Positions 1 through 6,160 of a DNA stretch of 16,269 nucleotides are shown one piece after another. Both the position numbers and the translations under genes were made by a program. Positions within the stretch are counted from its first letter, which is position 1. Every line of letters begins with the position of its first letter. Source of the stretch: JBOFDK01 sp051650305 (GTDB taxonomy: Bacteria > Bacillota > Clostridia > Lachnospirales > Cellulosilyticaceae); the NCBI GenBank assembly GCA_051650305.1, contig JBOFIT010000145.1, forward strand, positions 1 through 16,269. The letters run 5' to 3'. The notes under the pieces were generated by a model. That model made no database searches, had not been told where the DNA came from, and saw only the letters and a list, made by a program, of their open reading frames with translations.

Positions 1-6
1 CTATAC

Positions 7-12
7 TATAAT
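7..12 (+). promoter_or_regulatory. -10 box of the rplM-rpsI promoter
   Basis: A perfect TATAAT lies about 100 bases before rplM and just before the leader hairpins, so transcription would start near base 18-20. The -35 element would lie outside the window, which limits confidence. Confidence 0.55.
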
Positions 13-36
13 GGAATTTGTGTTAATAAGCCCACT

Positions 37-102
37 TATAAAATCCAATAGCCCCGGATTTTATATCAAATAGATGGTTTAACTAGCGACGACTAGATTA
101 AA
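37..102 (+). promoter_or_regulatory. rplM leader, L13-leader-like two-hairpin element
   Basis: The 5' UTR holds two hairpins. The first pairs 37-46 with 56-65, a perfect 10-bp stem with the 9-base loop AATAGCCCC. The second pairs 78-86 with 93-102 (TTTAACTAG against CTAG-A-TTAAA, one bulged A) around the loop CGACGA, and its 3' arm runs into the Shine-Dalgarno AGGAGG at 102-107. Low-GC Gram-positives are known to carry a putative autoregulatory L13 leader in front of rplM-rpsI. The position fits that family, but I have not matched the consensus. The placement suggests control of translation initiation (inference). Confidence 0.6.
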
Positions 103-114
103 GGAGGGAATACA

Positions 115-552
115 ATGAGAACAACATACATGGCAAATGTACAAAATGTTGAAAGAAAATGGTATGTTATCGACGCGCAAGGTCAAACAGTAGGTAGACT
201 TGCTAGTCAAATTGCAACAGTATTAAGAGGTAAGCATAAACCGACTTACACACCACACGTTGACTGTGGAGATCACGTAATCGTAATCAATGCAGACAAA
301 GTAGTATTCACAGGAAAGAAATTAGATCAAAAGCTTTACAGAAGACACACAGGTTATGCTGGTGGTTTAAAAGAAACTAAAGCTCGTGATATGATGAACG
401 TTCATCCAGAGAGAGTTCTTATGTATGCTGTAAAAGGTATGCTTCCAAAGAACAGCTTAGGAAGACAAATGCTTACAAAATTACGTGTATACGCTGGTAC
501 AGAGCATAATCATGAAGCTCAACAACCAGAAACACTTACATTCAAATTTTAA
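115..552 (+). CDS. rplM: 50S ribosomal protein L13
   Basis: Ribosomal protein uL13 binds 23S rRNA early in assembly of the large subunit. The 145-residue product matches the usual length and begins MRTTYMAN, the normal Firmicutes L13 start. The body carries the family pattern: WYVIDAQGQTVGRLAS near residues 17-32, the RGKHKPTYTPHVDCGD segment near 39-54, and the VKGMLPKNSLGR motif around 105-117. The start at 115 is set by AGGAGG at 102-107, seven bases upstream; the later ATG at 130 is less likely. It is followed 25 bases later by rpsI, the standard co-transcribed partner, and preceded by a hairpin leader that probably regulates both. Confidence 0.98.
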   Translation: MRTTYMANVQNVERKWYVIDAQGQTVGRLASQIATVLRGKHKPTYTPHVDCGDHVIVINADKVVFTGKKLDQKLYRRHTGYAGGLKETKARDMMNVHPERVLMYAVKGMLPKNSLGRQMLTKLRVYAGTEHNHEAQQPETLTFKF

Positions 553-577
553 TTAGTACCGAGAGGAGGCAATTCAA

Positions 578-970
578 ATGGCAGAAGTTAGATATTACGG
601 AACAGGTAGACGTAAGAGCTCAGTAGCAAGAGTTTACCTTGTACCAGGAACTGGTAAAATCACAATCAATAAAAGAGATATCGAAGAGTACTTTGGTCTT
701 GAGACATTAAAAGTTATTGCTCGTCAAGGTTTAGTACTTACAGAAACATTAAATAAATTCGATGTTAAAGTAAATGTACACGGTGGTGGAACAACAGGAC
801 AAGCAGGTGCTATCCGTCACGGTATTTGTCGTGCATTACTTCAAGCTGAAGGCGATTTCCGTCCAGCTCTTAAAAAAGCAGGGTTCTTAACACGTGACCC
901 AAGAATGAAAGAGAGAAAGAAGTACGGTCTCAAAGCTGCGAGACGTGCACCACAGTTCTCAAAACGTTAA
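578..970 (+). CDS. rpsI: 30S ribosomal protein S9
   Basis: Ribosomal protein uS9 sits in the small-subunit head, and its C-terminal tail reaches the P-site tRNA. The 130-residue product is the usual length and shows the family signature: YYGTGRRKSSVARVYLVPG near the N-terminus, the NVHGGGTTGQAGAIRHGI glycine-rich motif near residues 66-83, LTRDPRMKERKKYG near 103-116, and the basic tail ending APQFSKR. The start at 578 follows AGGAGG at 564-569. It is second in the rplM-rpsI operon and is followed 11 bases later by a strong intrinsic terminator. Confidence 0.98.
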   Translation: MAEVRYYGTGRRKSSVARVYLVPGTGKITINKRDIEEYFGLETLKVIARQGLVLTETLNKFDVKVNVHGGGTTGQAGAIRHGICRALLQAEGDFRPALKKAGFLTRDPRMKERKKYGLKAARRAPQFSKR

Positions 971-981
971 TTTGCTTTTTC

Positions 982-1013
982 AAAAGTCAATCCTATGGAT
1001 TGGCTTTTTTTAT
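982..1013 (+). terminator. Rho-independent terminator after rpsI
   Basis: Bases 982-993 pair with 997-1008 in a 12-bp stem (one G-T pair) closed by the three-base loop TAT. The 3' arm runs into a T-tract at 1005-1011. It ends the rplM-rpsI transcript and separates it from the surface-polymer genes. Confidence 0.9.
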
Positions 1014-1049
1014 TGTTTGCAGAAATCCTTAAATAATAGTCAGAGTTTA

Positions 1050-1078
1050 TTGAAAAATACAACTAAAAGTATTAAAAT
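1050..1078 (+). promoter_or_regulatory. Promoter of the LtaS-like operon
   Basis: A -35 TTGAAA at 1050-1055 and a -10 TAAAAT at 1073-1078 are separated by exactly 17 bases. This lies after the rpsI terminator and about 35 bases before the next start codon, the expected place for a sigma-A promoter. Confidence 0.6.
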
Positions 1079-1114
1079 AAAGAACGAGAAACAATGTAAG
1101 GATAAGGTGAGAAG

Positions 1115-2842
1115 ATGCAGAAAAAGAGAGGTATACTGATAAAAGGGTGTCTCGTATGTAGCACTACTTTTCTTAGTGTGTTTATATCAGAGTTTTTAGT
1201 AAGGGGAAATGGAAAAGATGTCATCCAGTGGATGAAATACTACGATATTGAATTTCTATTAACATATGTACTTGTATTGGGAATGATTCTGATGGTAGCC
1301 TGTATGACTAATAAATTAGCATATGGCTATCTTATAACGATGGTTCCCATATGTACGATTTCTATTATTAATTATTATAAGTTATCGATGAAAGGTGAGC
1401 AGCTTTCGATACAGGACTTTGCTTTGGCAGGTGAACTAGCGACTATGGCAGGGGACTTAGAGATTCATATAAGTATGCATCTTGTGTGGGGATGTGTATT
1501 TGCACTCATTATCTTTTTGCTGTTAAGAGAGATGCCACACTTTGAAGTAAGAAAGCGGGTACGGACATTAGGCATTATGCTGAGTGTACTTACTGTATTG
1601 ACGATGTATGATAGTCTTTATGCGGAAGAGAAATTAGTCAAACAAGGTTTCTTACTCACATTAGTGAATTCAGCAAGAATGAATAATATTGAAAAGCCTG
1701 AAGGTTATACGAAGAGTGCCATCGAGGAAAGCTTACAGGATGTGACTACCCAGAAAGAAACGGGTGTTAAGCCGAATATTATTATGATTATGAGTGAGTC
1801 TTTTTTTGATATACGTAAATTAGAGGGATTAGCATTATCAGAGAATCCCTATAAGTATTTTGATCAGTATTGCGAAGCGTTTACCCATGGAGAGATAGTA
1901 GGGCCTAAGGTAGGGGGGTATACCGCACAGACAGAATACGAAGCACTGACGGGATATTCTACTGATTTTACTGGTGTAAACAATATAGCCTACTTGAGAT
2001 ATGTGGAGGAAGGGATGCATTCATTGGTAAGTGTACTTGGAGACAGTGGCTATAAGAAAGTGGCCATTCATCCCTATGAAGGCTCTTTTTATTCAAGAGA
2101 TGAGGTCTATAAAGACCTAGGCTTTGATGCGTTTATAACACGAGATGACTTTGAGGAGCCAAACTATATTAATCAGTATATATCGGATGAAGATGCTTTT
2201 AAGCGCATTATACAAGAATATGAAACAAGTGGGCAGGAGCCTTTTTTTGCTCATGTCGTAACGATGCAAAACCATACACCCTATGGAAAATTAGATACAC
2301 CGACTATTCATAGTGTAGCACCTCATTTAGAAGAGCAGGTGAAAGATACCGTTGAAAGTTATGCATCTTCCATTGCTGAGACGGACGAAGCATTGCACAG
2401 GCTTATTACTTATTTTGAAAAAGTAGAGGAGCCAACGGTCATTGTGTTCTTTGGAGACCATATACCTATTATGGGAGATGAAGTGTATGAGGCTTTTGAA
2501 TTCTTCGATGTAGAAGAAACAGAGGATTATCTAAAGGGAGCAACAACGCCGTATTTGATATGGAATAACTATGACCTACCAAAAGAAGTATATCCTCGAA
2601 TGGATAGTAGTTACTTAAGTGCACTTCTCTTACATCAAATAGACTTTAGGCAAGATAAGTATTTTAATTTATTATATGAAAAGTTACAGCTGTTACCAGC
2701 GTACCATTCGAATTTTTATATCGATCAAAAGGGAAATGTGAAAGCGCATGAAAGCATGACGACGGAAGAAGAAAAGGTATTAGAAGATATGTGGATGGTG
2801 CAGTATGATGCATTGTTTGGCAAGAATTATGGGGGGAAATAA
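1115..2842 (+). CDS. LtaS-family membrane phosphoglycerol-type transferase (sulfatase fold)
   Basis: 575-residue membrane enzyme of the lipoteichoic acid synthase/alkaline phosphatase superfamily, which moves glycerol-phosphate (or related polyol-phosphate) from a lipid donor to a surface polymer. About five N-terminal membrane segments (roughly residues 7-28, 46-66, 69-88, 121-138, 152-166) precede an extracellular catalytic domain from about 218 on. Residues matching the LtaS active site are visible: E228 in MSESFFD, the nucleophile T270 in GGYTAQTEYE, H319, R328 in YSRDE, H387 in QNHTPY, and D448-H449 in FFGDHIP. The start at 1115 follows AAGGTGA at 1104-1110. A signal-peptidase-like SLYA at 167-170 could allow release of the ectodomain, as in S. 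aureus LtaS (inference). The actual substrate is not determined, so no gene symbol is given. It forms an operon with the small gene that follows. Confidence 0.88.
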   Translation: MQKKRGILIKGCLVCSTTFLSVFISEFLVRGNGKDVIQWMKYYDIEFLLTYVLVLGMILMVACMTNKLAYGYLITMVPICTISIINYYKLSMKGEQLSIQDFALAGELATMAGDLEIHISMHLVWGCVFALIIFLLLREMPHFEVRKRVRTLGIMLSVLTVLTMYDSLYAEEKLVKQGFLLTLVNSARMNNIEKPEGYTKSAIEESLQDVTTQKETGVKPNIIMIMSESFFDIRKLEGLALSENPYKYFDQYCEAFTHGEIVGPKVGGYTAQTEYEALTGYSTDFTGVNNIAYLRYVEEGMHSLVSVLGDSGYKKVAIHPYEGSFYSRDEVYKDLGFDAFITRDDFEEPNYINQYISDEDAFKRIIQEYETSGQEPFFAHVVTMQNHTPYGKLDTPTIHSVAPHLEEQVKDTVESYASSIAETDEALHRLITYFEKVEEPTVIVFFGDHIPIMGDEVYEAFEFFDVEETEDYLKGATTPYLIWNNYDLPKEVYPRMDSSYLSALLLHQIDFRQDKYFNLLYEKLQLLPAYHSNFYIDQKGNVKAHESMTTEEEKVLEDMWMVQYDALFGKNYGGK

Positions 2843-2843
2843 G

Positions 2844-3218
2844 ATGGAACCTTTAAAGAAAGTATATGCAGGCATACTGATTGTATTACCTGTTTTATTG
2901 GTGGGTATGATACAGATTGTGGGTAATGAAAGAATCGTTGTCTATACTACTAATTATGAGGTTGTGGCAGCGGAAAGCGCACAGGTAGATAAGGCAATGA
3001 CCATAGAAGTCTATGGAGAAGGATTTAGAAAAGGTGATAGTGTCTATATTGAAGGGGAAAAGCAGGAGACCGAAGTGGTTTATGATAAAATGCTGACGTT
3101 TCAATTACCTAAAAAATATCTAAAAGACAAAAAGATACGCATTAAGGTACAGCGTATAAGTCAGGCTGGCATTGCCAAAGAATCTTCGAATGCCTATCAT
3201 ATTGAAGCAGATAAATAA
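2844..3218 (+). CDS. Small membrane-anchored protein with an IPT/TIG-like domain
   Basis: 124-residue protein with one hydrophobic N-terminal segment (about residues 8-26) and no clear cleavage site, so probably a signal anchor with the rest outside. Residues 50-105 read like a single immunoglobulin-like IPT/TIG unit: a strand with IEVYGEGF, a turn GDSVYIEGE, then VVYDKMLTFQLP and a basic strand KIRIKVQRI. The start at 2844 lies one base after the stop of the LtaS-like gene and follows a G-rich site at 2831-2836, so translation is probably coupled. An in-frame ATG at 2805 would overlap the upstream gene and is rejected. The function is unknown. Context suggests a partner or substrate-presenting factor of the LtaS-like enzyme (inference). 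The domain call is by eye only. Confidence 0.7.
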   Translation: MEPLKKVYAGILIVLPVLLVGMIQIVGNERIVVYTTNYEVVAAESAQVDKAMTIEVYGEGFRKGDSVYIEGEKQETEVVYDKMLTFQLPKKYLKDKKIRIKVQRISQAGIAKESSNAYHIEADK

Positions 3219-3227
3219 AAAAACGAG

Positions 3228-3265
3228 AAAAGACTGGGAGAGCATGCAAAGCTACCCAGTCTTTT
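3228..3265. terminator. Bidirectional terminator between convergent operons
   Basis: Bases 3228-3238 (AAAAGACTGGG) pair perfectly with 3255-3265, an 11-bp stem whose loop can form a small inner AGC/GCT pair. The plus strand ends in a T-run, and the minus strand also meets U-rich sequence from the A-run at 3217-3231. It can therefore stop the LtaS-like operon from the left and the nfo-SDR operon from the right. Confidence 0.85.
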
Positions 3266-3274
3266 ATTGTACTT

Positions 3275-4018
3275 CTAAAGTAAGCCACCATCTAAGGTAA
3301 GGACTTGTCCGGTCATATAAGCAGATGCATCACTGGCAAGATAAAGACAAGTATTGGCTACGTCTTCGGGAGAGCCAGCACGACAGAGAGGGATTTCGTC
3401 TATAAAAGCCTCTTTTTCTTCGGGTGAAAAATGTGCATTCATTTCTGTCTCAATCCAGCCACAAGCGATGGCATTAACGCGTACCTTAGAAGGGCCTAAT
3501 TCTTTAGCAAGTGCCTTTGTAAAGCCATTGAGGGCACTTTTGCTAGTGGAGTAAGCCACTTCACAAGAAGCTCCACATAAGCCCCAAATAGATGAAATGT
3601 TAATGATACAGCCTTTTTTTGCAGTAACCATAGAAGGTGTACCAAGATAGCAGCAATGGTAGGCTGTATTTAAGTTGGTTTGTAAAAGCTTCTGCCAAAC
3701 AGTAGGTGGTGTATCTGTAAAAAGACCTACATGGCTTATACCGGCATTATTGATGATGATGCTCGGATGACGACTGTGCTCCTTTTGAATGGTCGCGAAC
3801 AAATCAGTCGCCACATCAAAATTAGATAAATCACCAAAATAATAGGAGCAATCAAGACCTTCTGAACGGAAAGCTTCATAAGTTTCTAAAAGACGGTCTT
3901 TCGTATTGCCGCTGTTTAAAATAACAGTAGCTCCTTGTTTTAAAAAAGCATAGGCAATGGCCTTACCTATACCACGAGAAGAGCCTGTAACAAGGACTAA
4001 TTCTTGTGAAAATGACAT
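3275..4018 (-). CDS. SDR-family oxidoreductase, FabG-like
   Basis: 247-residue classical short-chain dehydrogenase/reductase, cytoplasmic and NAD(P)-dependent. Visible motifs are the Rossmann TGSSRGIG at residues 11-18, GDLSN at 62-66, NNAG at 90-93, N115, and the catalytic S143 with Y156 and K160 (YSTSK). A C-terminal LTLDGG closes the usual FabG-like fold. The start at 4018 is chosen over 4042 because AGGGGG lies seven bases upstream and the ATG falls one base after the nfo stop. The set of motifs resembles 3-oxoacyl-ACP reductases, but this family has many substrates and no fatty acid genes are nearby, so the substrate is open. It appears co-transcribed with nfo. Confidence 0.88.
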   Translation of the reverse strand: MSFSQELVLVTGSSRGIGKAIAYAFLKQGATVILNSGNTKDRLLETYEAFRSEGLDCSYYFGDLSNFDVATDLFATIQKEHSRHPSIIINNAGISHVGLFTDTPPTVWQKLLQTNLNTAYHCCYLGTPSMVTAKKGCIINISSIWGLCGASCEVAYSTSKSALNGFTKALAKELGPSKVRVNAIACGWIETEMNAHFSPEEKEAFIDEIPLCRAGSPEDVANTCLYLASDASAYMTGQVLTLDGGLL

Positions 4019-4019
4019 C

Positions 4020-4877
4020 TTATTCCCCCTTAAGAAAAGCAATTTCTTCCTTATATAAGTTGTTCTTTTTATCTAACCATGGTGTCTCTAAAATAACAGG
4101 ACGACCAGCAGCGGCAGGATGATGCACTAAGTTGTAAAGTGCCTCTTTACCGATATGGTCTTTGCCACGAGGATTATCGTCACAAGCACCGAGGTTAGCA
4201 TGACGGTCTTTTTTGGCACCACGAGGATTAAGGGAACCATTGATATGAAATACCTTTAAGTAGTCTAGCCCAATAATACGATCAAAAGTGGCAAAGACCT
4301 CATCTAGATTGTCTACGATATCATAACCACTATCATGGACATGGCAGGTATCAAAGCAGACACCTATTTTATCTTTTAGATGAACACCATCAATGATTGC
4401 TTTGATTTCTTCGAAACAACGGCCTACTTCGCTACCTTTACCAGCCATCGTCTCTAAGCAGACAGTTACAGCAGTAGTAGGTTTAAGGACTTCATTCAGT
4501 GCTTCGATAATACGCTCTGTACCGAAGGCAAGTGTCTCCGTCGTATAAGAACCAGGATGAACGACGAGGTATCTAGAACCCATGGCCTCTGTACGTTCAA
4601 GTTCTAAAGCTAGGAATTCCTTAGCAAGTGCATACGTATCTTCTTTGCATGAAGCAAGGTTAATAATATAAGGTGCGTGGATGACAATATCACTTAAGCC
4701 GTAAGCTTTCATATAAGCTTGTCCTTCTGGGATTTTAAGTTTCTCTAAAGGAGAACGCTTGGTATTTTGAGGTGCACCTGTATAAATCATAAAGGTATTT
4801 GCACCATAGCTATATGCTTCTTTGGCAGCTCCTAATAAGCCGCCAGACATGGAAACGTGAGAACCTATTTTTAACAT
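4020..4877 (-). CDS. nfo: Deoxyribonuclease IV (AP endonuclease IV)
   Basis: Zinc-dependent AP endonuclease of base excision repair, cutting 5' to abasic sites. The 285-residue product begins MLKIGSHVS, matching the family N-terminus, and keeps the expected metal ligands: H67 (IHAP), H107 (VHPG), E142 (LET), D176 and H179 (FDTCH), H211 (FHIN), D224 and H226 (DRHANLG), and E264 (LETP). The loop after DRHANLG is about eight residues longer than the short E. coli version before HIG resumes. The start at 4877 puts the AGGA site seven bases away; the adjacent ATG at 4880 would leave only four bases. It is first in a two-gene minus-strand operon with the SDR gene, divergent from the polysaccharide locus. 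Confidence 0.95.
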   Translation of the reverse strand: MLKIGSHVSMSGGLLGAAKEAYSYGANTFMIYTGAPQNTKRSPLEKLKIPEGQAYMKAYGLSDIVIHAPYIINLASCKEDTYALAKEFLALELERTEAMGSRYLVVHPGSYTTETLAFGTERIIEALNEVLKPTTAVTVCLETMAGKGSEVGRCFEEIKAIIDGVHLKDKIGVCFDTCHVHDSGYDIVDNLDEVFATFDRIIGLDYLKVFHINGSLNPRGAKKDRHANLGACDDNPRGKDHIGKEALYNLVHHPAAAGRPVILETPWLDKKNNLYKEEIAFLKGE

Positions 4878-4928
4878 CATTTAATCCTTTCATTAATAGG
4901 ACAAACAAGACAGAAAAGATTGAAAACA

Positions 4929-4957
4929 TTTACAGTTTTTCTCTCCAGTAGTATAAT
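4929..4957 (+). promoter_or_regulatory. Promoter of the first LCP gene
   Basis: A -35 TTTACA at 4929-4934 and a perfect -10 TATAAT at 4952-4957 are separated by 17 bases. The expected start near 4964 gives a leader of about 110 bases before the gene at 5074. Confidence 0.65.
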
Positions 4958-4977
4958 GAACCTAATATGCTTGTCAC
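4950..4977 (-). promoter_or_regulatory. Divergent promoter of nfo-SDR
   Basis: Read on the minus strand, a -35 GTGACA (4977-4972) is followed after 16 bases by a -10 TATACT (4955-4950). The -10 shares four base pairs with the plus-strand TATAAT, so the two promoters overlap. It leaves a leader of about 65 bases before nfo. Confidence 0.5.
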
Positions 4978-5013
4978 TAGAATAAGTCATACTTTTAATA
5001 GTATCACCTTCTC

Positions 5014-5027
5014 GTATTATATAATAC
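5014..5027. repeat. Perfect 14-bp palindrome in the leader of the first LCP gene
   Basis: GTATTATATAATAC is identical to its reverse complement over all 14 bases. It lies downstream of the likely start of transcription and about 33 bases before the ribosome binding site. A smaller inverted repeat, ATACT-TTTAAT-AGTAT, sits at 4989-5004. It could be an operator, but such AT-only palindromes also arise by chance in AT-rich DNA. Confidence 0.5.
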
Positions 5028-5073
5028 ATTGAAAGGTTATGGGGAAAAATAAAGAGACTAGGGGGAAATAATA

Positions 5074-6075
5074 ATGCAAAAAAGAAAAATAAAAGCTTTA
5101 TTAAAAATTTTTGCTATTTCAGCGTCTGTAACAATGGTAATGGCTATTTTAGTGGTAATGGCAGGGGTTACGGCATATAATGCCTTTATCTATCAAGCAC
5201 CTACGACACCGACACAACAAGTGGGAAAAGATGAAGTTGAAGGAAGTAAACAAGAGGAACACATCACAAAGCCGTTGGATCCAACGATTAATCAAACGGT
5301 AGCAATCTTTGGGACAGATATCTCTGGACTGCTTACAGATTCTATCATGGTAGCTAACTTTAATAGTCAGACAAAGGAGATTAATGTGATATCCATGCCA
5401 AGGGATACACAAGTAAGGTGGACTGATGAACAGAAAGCATATCTACCATCTAGGAATAGCTGGGTAGAAATAAGTAAGCTAAATGAAATGACATCATGGG
5501 GGGGAATCGAAAATATAAGAGGGCTTACAGTCAATCAAATCGAACGTTTCTTGGGGATGAAGATAGACCACTATGTGATCGTAAGCTTAAGTGCATTTAG
5601 AGATATTGTCGATGCTATTGATGGGGTGGAAGTCAATGTGCCACAACGTATGTATAAAGAAGAGGTGAATGGTGGTTTATGTATCAACCTTTACCCAGGA
5701 GTACAGGTGTTAGATGGCAATAAAGCAGAGCAGTTTGTAAGATTTAGAGATTATAAGACAGGTGACCTTGGGCGTATAGATGCACAACAACAATTTGTGG
5801 ATGCTTTTATCAAGAAGGTACTATCACCGGAAATCATCACCAAAATACCAGGGATTGTAACCACACTTTTTTCATCAGTAAAGACAGACATTAGACTGAG
5901 TGAACTGCCAGAGTACTATACGTATATAAGTAAATTGTCAGAGTGTCAAGTGACATTTCATAGGGCACCAGGAACCGATAGAAGAGAAAATGGTATATCT
6001 TATTATTTTATAGATATAGAAGCAATGGGAAAAATGGTAGATGAATTGTTTTTCAAAACAGGTATTCAAGATTAG
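5074..6075 (+). CDS. LCP family (LytR-CpsA-Psr) cell wall polymer ligase
   Basis: 333-residue type II membrane protein of the LCP family, which transfers lipid-linked glycopolymers onto peptidoglycan outside the cell. A basic N-terminus and one membrane segment (about 13-37) lead to an acidic linker and the LCP domain (about 73-250). Motifs seen: FGTDIS 79-84, SMPRDT 107-112, KLNEMTSWGG 135-144, DGVEVNVP 183-190, VLDGNKAEQFVRFRD 212-226, and GDLGRIDAQQQ 230-240. The arginine that usually precedes the S/TD in the phosphate-binding region is L87 here (LLTDSIM), whereas the paralogue downstream keeps RTD. There is no LytR_C tail. The start at 5074 follows AGGGGG at 5060-5065. It opens the polysaccharide locus and probably has its own promoter. 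Confidence 0.9.
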   Translation: MQKRKIKALLKIFAISASVTMVMAILVVMAGVTAYNAFIYQAPTTPTQQVGKDEVEGSKQEEHITKPLDPTINQTVAIFGTDISGLLTDSIMVANFNSQTKEINVISMPRDTQVRWTDEQKAYLPSRNSWVEISKLNEMTSWGGIENIRGLTVNQIERFLGMKIDHYVIVSLSAFRDIVDAIDGVEVNVPQRMYKEEVNGGLCINLYPGVQVLDGNKAEQFVRFRDYKTGDLGRIDAQQQFVDAFIKKVLSPEIITKIPGIVTTLFSSVKTDIRLSELPEYYTYISKLSECQVTFHRAPGTDRRENGISYYFIDIEAMGKMVDELFFKTGIQD

Positions 6076-6080
6076 TTTAG

Positions 6081-6140
6081 TGTTTACATAAGTGAAATAA
6101 GAAAGTATACTAGATATGGAAAAATAAAACAATGTAAACA
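6081..6140 (+). promoter_or_regulatory. Promoter bracketed by a 9-bp inverted repeat
   Basis: The -35 TTTACA (6083-6088) and -10 TATACT (6106-6111) are spaced by 17 bases. The -35 lies inside TGTTTACAT (6081-6089), which is repeated as its exact reverse complement ATGTAAACA at 6132-6140, downstream of the likely transcription start. The promoter is well supported. The role of the repeat as a paired operator is inference. Confidence 0.6.
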
Positions 6141-6160
6141 AAAAGCTTATAGGGGGATTT

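Noticed and set aside
945..1139. 64-codon open frame overlapping the rpsI end, the terminator and the next gene's start
   Set aside because: It covers an intrinsic terminator and a promoter, has no ribosome binding site and a low-complexity Asn/Lys/Ser composition.
3354..3554. 66-codon plus-strand frame opposite the SDR gene
   Set aside because: It is a shadow of the SDR coding sequence, which has intact catalytic motifs.
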